In this document: positions 1 through 6,114 of the stretch, one piece after another
Layout: every line of letters begins with the position of its first letter
How positions within the stretch are numbered: the stretch's first letter is position 1
Assembly: GCA_049966695.1 (NCBI GenBank)
Contig: JBMFUG010000048.1
Location: forward strand, 1-20,709
Origin: JAKAWM01 sp049966695
GTDB lineage: Bacteria; Actinomycetota; Acidimicrobiia; Acidimicrobiales; Palsa-688
Reading direction: 5' to 3'
DNA length: 20,709 nucleotides
The notes under the pieces: model-generated
Told to the model about the DNA's origin: nothing
The model's database searches: none
The model's input: the letters and a program-made list of their open reading frames with translations, nothing else
Translations under genes and position numbers: made by a program

Positions 1-36
1 CGGCGCGACAATGGCGCACGTGCCTCACGCCGCACG

Positions 37-75
37 AGTTTTGTCGCCATGAGCTGGTTAGTTTTGTCGCTAACC
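37..75. repeat. 11-bp direct repeat pair and a hairpin beside the tRNA
   Basis: AGTTTTGTCGC occurs at 37-47 and again at 60-70, a 23-bp period. GCGACAA at 5-11 is the reverse complement of TTGTCGC at 41-47. The second copy sits inside a perfect 6-bp inverted repeat, GGTTAG (56-61) and CTAACC (70-75), with an 8-nt loop. This hairpin lies just 3' of the minus-strand tRNA but has no T-tract in either direction, so a terminator role is weak. Closely spaced direct repeats of this kind also occur at the ends of IS21-family elements; that link is only a guess. Confidence 0.4.
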
Positions 76-80
76 CCGGG

Positions 81-165
81 TGGGCGAGGGGGGACTTGAA
101 CCCCCACGAGGTTGCCCTCACAGGAACCTGAATCCTGCGCGTCTACCAAATTCCGCCACTCGCCC
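81..165 (-). tRNA. tRNA-Leu (anticodon CAG)
   Basis: Read on the minus strand, the acceptor arm GGGCGAG (165-159) pairs fully with CTCGCCC (88-82), and A at 81 is the discriminator base. The anticodon stem CAGGA/TCCTG closes a 7-nt loop TTCAGGT, giving anticodon CAG, which reads the leucine codon CUG. The T arm is GTGGGGGTTCAAGTCCCCCC-like, and the long variable arm expected of class II tRNA-Leu is present. The 3' CCA is not encoded (CCC follows the discriminator), as is common in Actinomycetota. The gene points away from fhaA. Confidence 0.95.
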
Positions 166-249
166 GAGTGGTCTCGTCGTCGCCGAAGCCAGCCAAGCGC
201 GCTCGCAACGGCGAACACAAGGCTACATGAAAGCGGGCCTGGCAGGGCC

Positions 250-331
250 GTCTACGCCGGGACAGTACTCGAACGCTTCAGGCGTGAGGCACACGCAACA
301 GCGCACAGCTGTCTACGCCGGGGCAGTACTC
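250..331 (+). repeat. 21-bp direct repeat pair in the fhaA leader
   Basis: Two copies of a 21-bp sequence (GTCTACGCCGGG, then A or G, then CAGTACTC) lie at 250-270 and 311-331, differing at one base. The 61-bp offset puts them in different reading frames, so this is a DNA-level repeat and not a protein repeat. Sequence around the copies is not duplicated. They bracket a 38-bp segment that resembles part of pknB (269-306). I saw no other copy in the window. They could be protein-binding sites upstream of the operon or remnants of a small insertion. Confidence 0.65.
269..306 (+). other. 38-bp segment matching the pknB kinase domain
   Basis: By eye this segment matches 6281-6318 at 33 of 38 positions without gaps, including an unbroken 17-base run (TTCAGGCGTGAGGCACA). 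Read in the frame beginning at 250, it encodes ERFRREAHATAH, against ERFRREAQAAAN in the alpha-C region of PknB. Similarity stops on both sides. It may be a scrap of a duplicated or lost kinase gene, or a product of local copying. It is too short to be a functional gene. Confidence 0.5.
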
Positions 332-412
332 AACAGGGCCGGCCAAGCACGTCCAGCGTTGGGTGGGGAGGGCTACCGGGGCTGCTGAGATGAGCAAGCA
401 CCTGGGTAGAGG

Positions 413-418
413 TACGAT
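413..418 (+). promoter_or_regulatory. possible -10 element for the fhaA operon
   Basis: TACGAT fits the actinobacterial TAnnnT -10 pattern and ends 11 nt before the fhaA ATG, which would give a very short leader. The matching -35 region (about 390-395, ATGAGC) is weak. This is inferred from spacing alone, but fhaA also lacks a clear Shine-Dalgarno sequence, which fits a short-leader or leaderless transcript. Confidence 0.3.
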
Positions 419-429
419 GCGGGCCAAGA

Positions 430-1206
430 ATGGGACTACAAGGTTTCGAGCGCCGTCTCGAACGCTTCGTCGAAGGGACCTTCGCCCGGGTGTTCCGCAG
501 CGGCCTGCAACCCATTGAGATAGGCAGGCGCCTTGCCCGGGAGATCGACCTGCGCCGTTCTGTCGCGCCTCGAGGAGTCCTCGCCCCTAACGCCTTTAAG
601 GTCTTGCTCTCTAGCGCCGACCGGGCCCGTTTCGAGCCGATCGAGAAAGAACTGGTGCAAGAGCTTGTCCAGGTGGCCAAGGACCACGCCCAGCAAGAGG
701 GCTATACCTTGCTCGGCCCCGTAAGCGTCGAGCTCGAGACAGACCCCTCTTTACGCCCAGGCACCCTATTGGTTGCCGGCGACATGGTGCCCGGGCAGGG
801 GACCGCCACCCTCACCCTTCCCGACGGCCGCCGTGTACTGCTTGAGCAAGAGACGCTTAAGATAGGGCGCCTTCCTGAGTGCGACCTCGCCGTTGCGGAC
901 CCCAATGTCAGCCGCCGTCATGCCGAGCTGCGGCGAGGGCCCGACGGCACTTGGGTAGTGGTGGACCTCGGGAGCACGAACGGGACAAAGGTCAACGGGT
1001 CACGGGTAAGCGCTGCACGACAACTGGCCACCGGCGACGAGATAACCGTCGGCTCAACGACTCTGCGCTTCGAAGTCTCTGCACAAAGCCCGCAGGAAGC
1101 ACAGACCGCCGGGCAACCTCCAAAAAACTCGGGTGCTACCAAGGCAGCGCCTTCTGCCGGAGGACGGAGCGCGCCACCTGGTCTCGCCGCCTCTGGAGCT
1201 ACGTGA
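430..1206 (+). CDS. fhaA: FhaA-type FHA-domain protein (DUF3662 + FHA)
   Basis: Cytoplasmic phosphothreonine-binding protein of the PknB pathway; in mycobacteria FhaA binds the phosphorylated MviN pseudokinase domain and restrains peptidoglycan synthesis. The N-terminal ~125 residues match the DUF3662 domain of FhaA (opening GFERRLERFVEGTFARVF, then LAPNAFKV at about 51-58). A flexible link leads to a C-terminal FHA domain at about 125-222, with GR at 146-147, SRRH at 161-164 and STNG at 182-185, the phosphate-contacting motifs. A ~35-residue Pro/Ala-rich tail follows. The 258-residue length is short compared with mycobacterial FhaA, whose central linker is much longer. ATG at 430 is the first in-frame start. 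The stop at 1204-1206 directly abuts the fhaB start, so translation is probably coupled. It is the first gene of the wall-signalling operon. Confidence 0.93.
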   Translation: MGLQGFERRLERFVEGTFARVFRSGLQPIEIGRRLAREIDLRRSVAPRGVLAPNAFKVLLSSADRARFEPIEKELVQELVQVAKDHAQQEGYTLLGPVSVELETDPSLRPGTLLVAGDMVPGQGTATLTLPDGRRVLLEQETLKIGRLPECDLAVADPNVSRRHAELRRGPDGTWVVVDLGSTNGTKVNGSRVSAARQLATGDEITVGSTTLRFEVSAQSPQEAQTAGQPPKNSGATKAAPSAGGRSAPPGLAASGAT

Positions 1207-1698
1207 TTGACCGAACAGGCGCTGCAGTTCCTTGAGTACGCCTTCCTGGCGCTCCTCTACATTTTCTTCCTCAGAGTTGTGCGCGCCGTGTGGGCAGAGC
1301 TGAGAGAACCAAAAGCGGTACCTGCAGACTTGGCACCGACGGGCCTGGCCGAGCCCACTAAACGGCTTAGCGCCGAGGCGCCACGTGCCGGCAAAAGCCG
1401 CAACCTGCCACAGCGCCTCGCCGTCGTTGGCCCCGACCGGTCCGCTGCTACCAGCTTCCCACTGGCACAGCAGATGACCATAGGACGCTCCGATGGCTGC
1501 ACAGTGCCTTTGCCGAAAGACAACTTCGTATCTCATGTGCATGCAAGAGTGTTCTTCCAAGACAATGAGTACTGGGTCGAAGACCTCGGTTCTACCAATG
1601 GGACCCTTGTCAATGGTAAGAAAGTGACAACCCCTGTGCCTCTCCGGCGAGGCGACCGTCTGCAGGTAGGGCGCACCGTACTGGAGCTTCAAAAGTGA
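1207..1698 (+). CDS. fhaB: FhaB/FipA-type membrane-anchored FHA protein
   Basis: Small phosphothreonine reader anchored to the membrane; in mycobacteria the homologue FipA links PknA/PknB phosphorylation to FtsZ/FtsQ and division. Residues about 6-28 (LQFLEYAFLALLYIFFLRVV) form one transmembrane helix. A Pro/Ala-rich linker leads to a C-terminal FHA domain with IGRS at 92-95, SHVH at 109-112 (where SxxH is the FHA signature) and STNG at 129-132. The start is TTG immediately after the fhaA stop, with no intergenic base; no later start would keep the helix. The last codons overlap the pstP GTG by 4 bp (GTGA, 1695-1698). The helix-linker-FHA order and the position between fhaA and pstP make the call firm. 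Confidence 0.93.
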   Translation: MTEQALQFLEYAFLALLYIFFLRVVRAVWAELREPKAVPADLAPTGLAEPTKRLSAEAPRAGKSRNLPQRLAVVGPDRSAATSFPLAQQMTIGRSDGCTVPLPKDNFVSHVHARVFFQDNEYWVEDLGSTNGTLVNGKKVTTPVPLRRGDRLQVGRTVLELQK

Positions 1699-3191
1699 CC
1701 AAGCTCGTAGCGGGCTCGGCCACAGACGTGGGCCTCGTCCGGACGACCAACCAGGACCAGCTGCTCGTTGTCCCCGGCTTGTACGCCGTGGCAGACGGGA
1801 TGGGCGGGCACGCCGCCGGTGAAATCGCGTCCCTGACCGCTGTGCGTTCGCTGCGTGCGGCGTTCGAGGCAGCAGGCCAACGCTCGGCTCAAGCTCTTCT
1901 TGACGCCGCTAAGGCGGCCAACCACGCCATATGGGAACAAGCGAGGGCAAATCGCGACATGTTCGGCATGGGGACCACACTTGTGGCACTGGCCGTGGTC
2001 GAGCACGACGATGGGACTAACGGTTTGGCGGTCGTGCACATCGGGGACTCGCGCGTCTATTCGTTCCGCGCTGGGCAGCTGCACCAGATCACCGTGGACC
2101 ACAGCCTGGTCCAAGAGCTGGTTGACGACGGCCAGATCACCGCAGCCCAGGCAGCAGTCCACCCCCAGCGCAACGTGCTCACGCGCGCGCTGGGAGTCGA
2201 GCCGGTCGTAGACCTGGACCTCATCAACATTAACCCGGAGCGAGGCGACAGGTACCTGCTTTGCAGCGACGGCCTCTGCCGTGAAGCTTCCGACGAGCAG
2301 ATAGCTGCTGCTTTGCGCCAGTACGCCGACCCGAGCGCCGTCGCCAAGGCGCTTGTCGCGTTGGCCAAGTCGCAAGGCGGCAGCGACAACATCACCGTGG
2401 TCGTCGTTGACGTGCTGGCAGATGACGACAGCGCAGACAGCCTCGACCTCCGAGCCATCGTCCCCCAAGACACGACGGCCTCGATGCCGGCAGTGGCGCA
2501 CGAGGGCGGCGATGACGACCCCGTTGCGACAGGACGGCGTCATGGCGGTCCCCCTCTCTGGCGCTCGCTCCGGCGCTCTCTGCGCCCCTTGTTCACTTTT
2601 CGCCTCGCAAGCTTTGTGACCGCCGTCGCGGTAGTCATCGGAGCCGTGCTCGCCGGGCTCGCTTGGTACGCACGGTCCACCTACTTCGTCGGGTTGCGCC
2701 AAGGGCGCATCGCCATCTTCCAGGGCCAACCCGGAGGCGTGCTTTGGTTCAACCCCACGGTCGCTGCCATGACGGACTACACGACGAAATCGGTGCTCGC
2801 CTACCGGGTACAGGGCCTGCAGAGCGGCATCGCAGAGCCCTCGTTAACGCGCGCCTGGGCTGTCATAGACGACTTGGTAGCTGAGAAAGAGGCGGCCGAG
2901 GCGGCCAGCAGGCCCCGGCAGGTGGCCCCACGGCCTAACAGCTCGACCCGTCGCACGACCTCCTCGCCCGTCAGCTCCACCGTGACTAGGGCACGGACGG
3001 CCACCACCCCAAGGAAGACCACCACGGCGGCTACAGCGACTACAGCGAGAGGGGCGCTGACAGCCCCAAGGAGGCCAACAAGCGCTCGCGCAGCCACAAC
3101 TACGGCCACGACGGCTGCCGGAAGAGCGAGCCGCCAGGCACCGGCTAGGCCGGCTAGGGGCGCTACCAGCAAAACGGAGGTGCATGGGTAG
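1695..3191 (+). CDS. pstP: PstP, PP2C-family Ser/Thr protein phosphatase
   Basis: Metal-dependent (PPM/PP2C) phosphatase that reverses PknB phosphorylation of wall and division proteins. The cytosolic catalytic domain covers about residues 1-240, with metal-binding and structural motifs TTNQD (Asp21), VADGMGGH (Asp34), GTTLV, HIGDSRVY, CSDGL (Asp192) and SDNIT (Asp231). A basic juxtamembrane segment precedes one transmembrane helix at about 305-327, followed by an extracytoplasmic region that ends in a low-complexity Thr/Ala/Arg-rich tail of roughly 100 residues. The total of 498 residues is close to mycobacterial PstP. GTG at 1695 overlaps the fhaB stop by 4 bp, and two bases separate its stop from rodA. 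The tail is unusually rich in Thr and Arg, and its function is unknown. Confidence 0.95.
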   Translation: MTKLVAGSATDVGLVRTTNQDQLLVVPGLYAVADGMGGHAAGEIASLTAVRSLRAAFEAAGQRSAQALLDAAKAANHAIWEQARANRDMFGMGTTLVALAVVEHDDGTNGLAVVHIGDSRVYSFRAGQLHQITVDHSLVQELVDDGQITAAQAAVHPQRNVLTRALGVEPVVDLDLININPERGDRYLLCSDGLCREASDEQIAAALRQYADPSAVAKALVALAKSQGGSDNITVVVVDVLADDDSADSLDLRAIVPQDTTASMPAVAHEGGDDDPVATGRRHGGPPLWRSLRRSLRPLFTFRLASFVTAVAVVIGAVLAGLAWYARSTYFVGLRQGRIAIFQGQPGGVLWFNPTVAAMTDYTTKSVLAYRVQGLQSGIAEPSLTRAWAVIDDLVAEKEAAEAASRPRQVAPRPNSSTRRTTSSPVSSTVTRARTATTPRKTTTAATATTARGALTAPRRPTSARAATTTATTAAGRASRQAPARPARGATSKTEVHG

Positions 3192-3193
3192 CG

Positions 3194-4606
3194 ATGGGCG
3201 CCAGCCTAGCTACCTCACGGCCCGGCTCCAGCCCCGGGCTGGCGGCCACCAAAGCCCCGTCGTACCGCCAGCCAGCACCCCGGCGCAGCGAACTAGGGAT
3301 GATCGTCATTGTGCTTTTCCTGACCGGAGGCCTCTACGCTCTTTCAAGCCTCGGCAAGGCGGGGTCTCTCCCAGCCAACATCGGGCCGTTCCTAGCGCTC
3401 GTTTTCCTCCTCATGATCGGGGCCCACCTGAGCCTGCGCTGGCTGGCACCCCGCGCCGACCCCATCTTGCTCCCAATGGCAGCTTTGCTCAACGGCATCG
3501 GCTACGTCTTCATAGCGGGCCTCGACCATGCGGAGGCTTCCGCCCAAGCGACCTGGACGCTCATCGGCGTCCTGGCCTTTGTGGCCACCCTGGCCGTTTT
3601 CCGCCACGCCAACTACCTCGAACGCTACCGCTACTCGATCGCGCTCGCCGGGATCGTGCTTTTATTGCTGCCCCTCGCCCCTCACATCGGAGAAGACATA
3701 AACGGGGCGCGCTTGTGGGCTCACGTCGGCCCGCTGTCGTTGCAGCCGGGCGAGTTCGCCAAGTTGGCCCTAGCCGTCTTTTTTGCGTCGGTACTGGCCG
3801 AGCGCGCCGACCTCTTGGCCACGGGTACGCGGCGCATCGGGCGCTGGATGGTCTTGGAGCCCCGCTACCTGGCCCCTCTTATCGTCGCCTGGGGCCTTTC
3901 CCTGCTCATACTCTTGGCCGAGAACGACTTGGGCTCGTCTTTTTTGTTTTTTGCCCTGTTCGTGGGACTGCTCTGGGTAGCGACGGGCCGCTCGGCCTAC
4001 TTGGTCCTTGGAGGTGGCCTTTTCGCCGCTGGCGCGGTCTTTGCCCTCGACGTCGTCCACCACGCTCAAACGCGTGTCCAGGCATGGCTAAACCCCTGGC
4101 CGCATTTCACCACCACTGGCTACCAGATCATCGAGGGCCTTTTCGCTTTGGCGGCCGGTGGCATGTGGGGCGTCGGGCCGGGGCAGGGCAACCCGCAGGT
4201 GATCCCTGAGGCGTCGACCGATTTCATATTTGCAGCTATTGGCGAAGAGATCGGCCTAGTCGGAGCAGCGGCCCTTTTGATCGCTTACCTACTAATAATC
4301 GGCTCAGGCCTTAGAGCCGCTGTCCGCTCTCGCCGCACCTTTAGCAAGTTGCTCGCTACAGGGCTGTCGCTTATGATGGGCGTCCAGGTATTTGTCGTAG
4401 TCGGCGGCATAACGCGCCTCATCCCCCTGACTGGGATCACCCTGCCGTTCGTTTCTTACGGTGGGTCGTCCCTGGTCAGCAATTACATCCTGCTCGCTCT
4501 CTTGCTGCGCATATCAGACGACAACGCGCGAGAAGAGGCCCTCAGCCTGGCCGGGGCGCCCGGCGCTGCCGCAGGGCGCCCGGCAACCCAAAAGGTGGCC
4601 CTGTGA
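3194..4606 (+). CDS. rodA: RodA/FtsW-family (SEDS) peptidoglycan glycosyltransferase
   Basis: Polytopic inner-membrane enzyme that polymerises lipid II into glycan strands together with its partner class B PBP, encoded next. About ten or more hydrophobic helices fill residues 34-440. SEDS signatures are present: LQPGEFAKL near 183, the AENDLGSS loop with the conserved catalytic Asp at 245, GYQIIEG, STDFIFAAIGEE, and LPFVSYGGSSL near the C terminus. The ~33-residue N-terminal extension is Pro/Ser/Arg-rich and cytosolic. ATG at 3194 lies two bases after the pstP stop. The stop overlaps the GTG of pbpA by 4 bp. Position in the pstP-rodA-pbpA-pknB cluster favours the RodA (elongation) assignment over FtsW, although the sequence alone does not separate the two sharply. 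Confidence 0.94.
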   Translation: MGASLATSRPGSSPGLAATKAPSYRQPAPRRSELGMIVIVLFLTGGLYALSSLGKAGSLPANIGPFLALVFLLMIGAHLSLRWLAPRADPILLPMAALLNGIGYVFIAGLDHAEASAQATWTLIGVLAFVATLAVFRHANYLERYRYSIALAGIVLLLLPLAPHIGEDINGARLWAHVGPLSLQPGEFAKLALAVFFASVLAERADLLATGTRRIGRWMVLEPRYLAPLIVAWGLSLLILLAENDLGSSFLFFALFVGLLWVATGRSAYLVLGGGLFAAGAVFALDVVHHAQTRVQAWLNPWPHFTTTGYQIIEGLFALAAGGMWGVGPGQGNPQVIPEASTDFIFAAIGEEIGLVGAAALLIAYLLIIGSGLRAAVRSRRTFSKLLATGLSLMMGVQVFVVVGGITRLIPLTGITLPFVSYGGSSLVSNYILLALLLRISDDNAREEALSLAGAPGAAAGRPATQKVAL

Positions 4607-6111
4607 ACGGGCTCAACTCGCGGGTGAGGTGGGTGGGCACCGGTATAGCAGTGCTGTTCCTGGCATTGTTCGTACAGCTAAACTACTTGCAAGTGTTCCA
4701 TGCTCCCGCGCTGGACCATAACCCGCTCAACACGCGCTACGTCGTCCAAGAGTACGAGCAACCCCGTGGTGCCATAATCTCGGCCGACGGGACAACTTTA
4801 GCTGAGTCCGTGCCCAGCAAGGACCAGTACAAGTACCAGCGCACCTACCCTCTGGGAGCTCTCTTCGGGCAGATAACTGGGTACTTCTCTTTCAGGTACG
4901 GTACTGACGGGCTAGAGAACGAGTACAACTCCCTGCTCACAAAGTCCAGCACCCCGGTACAGATCCCTACGAGCTTGTCGCAGCTGAAACAGTTTTTCAC
5001 AGCTCAGCCCGCCGACGACGACCTGCACATCACTGCCCTCGTCAGCCTACAGAAGCTGGCGGCAGCAGAACTGGCCGGGCGGGCTGGGGCCGTCGTGGCG
5101 TTGGACCCAAAAACCGGCGCTGTCCTGGCCATGTACTCCAACCCGACCTACAACCCTGCCCCCTTGGCCAGCCATAACCCGGCTACGGTGGAGGCGGCCT
5201 GGCAGCAGCTACAAAAAGCCCCAGGCAAACCGCTGCTGGCTGCAGCCTACCGTCAGCGTTTTTTCCCAGGCTCGACCTTCAAGATCATTACCGCATCTGC
5301 CGTCTACGACCACCGTCCCAGCCTGGCCAATAAGTTCTTCCCCTACACTTCCGGGTTCGTGCTGCCCGGCACCGCCGGCCAAGTCCTGCACAACTTTGCC
5401 GGAGAGAGCTGCGGGGGCCGCTTGCTCCAGCTGTTCACCGTCTCCTGCGACACTGGGTTCGCCCAACTTGGCCTAGGCGTCGGCGCGGCCAACCTTGCCA
5501 ACGAGGCCGAGCACTTCGGCTGGGACCAGACCCCGCCGCTCGACCTGCCCGGAGTGGCACAGTCCTACTTCCCACCGGCCTCCTCTTTCCGCTACAACCA
5601 GGCGGCCCTGGCCAAGTCTGCCATGGGGCAGGAAAGCGTCCAAGCGACCCCGCTCATTATGGCCCTCGATGCAGCCGCTATCGCTGACGGGGGAGTGATC
5701 ATGACCCCTCATTTGCTGGCCTACGTGACCGGCTCTCAGGGCACCGTGGTCGCTAGGTACCACCCTAAGCCATGGCTAATTGCCACTACGCGAGCCACCG
5801 CGTCCAAGGTGACCAAGCTCATGCTCTCGGTTGTCAACAGTGCTGACGGCACCGGTGTCGCCGCCCGGATCCCGGGCATCCAGGTGGCAGGCAAGACCGG
5901 GACTGCCCAAACGGGGGGACCGGACATCGAGACTTGGTTCGTTGCGTTCGCGCCAGTCCCAAACCCCGAGATCGCCGTCGCCGTCCTCGTCGAGGACCAA
6001 CCCCCCGGGAATGAGTACCAAGGAGGCACCATAGCTGCGCCTATAGCAAAAGCCATCATCCAGCAGTACCTGCTCGGGGGTGCCAGCAACGCTGCGCCCC
6101 ATCGGCCCTAG
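4603..6111 (+). CDS. pbpA: PbpA, class B penicillin-binding protein (transpeptidase)
   Basis: D,D-transpeptidase that cross-links peptidoglycan, working with the adjacent SEDS polymerase. An uncleaved N-terminal membrane anchor spans about residues 9-30. A dimerisation/pedestal region follows, then the transpeptidase domain from about 150. Active-site motifs are STFK (Ser224, Lys227), SCD (281-283) and KTGTAQ (431-436). The second motif is SxD rather than SxN, a variant I recall from PBP2-type elongation enzymes. Length (502) and motif spacing match mycobacterial PbpA. The start is GTG in a GTGA overlap with rodA. Three bases separate its stop from the pknB start. No frameshift or missing catalytic residue was seen. 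Confidence 0.95.
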   Translation: MNGLNSRVRWVGTGIAVLFLALFVQLNYLQVFHAPALDHNPLNTRYVVQEYEQPRGAIISADGTTLAESVPSKDQYKYQRTYPLGALFGQITGYFSFRYGTDGLENEYNSLLTKSSTPVQIPTSLSQLKQFFTAQPADDDLHITALVSLQKLAAAELAGRAGAVVALDPKTGAVLAMYSNPTYNPAPLASHNPATVEAAWQQLQKAPGKPLLAAAYRQRFFPGSTFKIITASAVYDHRPSLANKFFPYTSGFVLPGTAGQVLHNFAGESCGGRLLQLFTVSCDTGFAQLGLGVGAANLANEAEHFGWDQTPPLDLPGVAQSYFPPASSFRYNQAALAKSAMGQESVQATPLIMALDAAAIADGGVIMTPHLLAYVTGSQGTVVARYHPKPWLIATTRATASKVTKLMLSVVNSADGTGVAARIPGIQVAGKTGTAQTGGPDIETWFVAFAPVPNPEIAVAVLVEDQPPGNEYQGGTIAAPIAKAIIQQYLLGGASNAAPHRP

Positions 6112-6114
6112 GCT

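Noticed and set aside
15..20. Other CACGTG cores (for example 15-20 and 20133-20138) as extra parS sites
   Set aside because: They lack the flanking GTTT/AAAC arms required for ParB recognition.
112..393. A 93-codon plus-strand gene upstream of fhaA
   Set aside because: It starts inside the tRNA-Leu gene and its only recognisable stretch is the ERFRREA fragment; it is not a credible protein gene.
330..680. Minus-strand open frame of 116 codons over the start of fhaA
   Set aside because: It is a shadow of fhaA and its leader; composition is Arg/Ser-rich with no family motif, while the plus frame has clear FhaA domains.
1689..2729. Minus-strand open frame of 346 codons across pstP
   Set aside because: Antiparallel shadow of the PP2C gene in GC-rich DNA; no recognisable domain and it lies fully within a well-supported gene.
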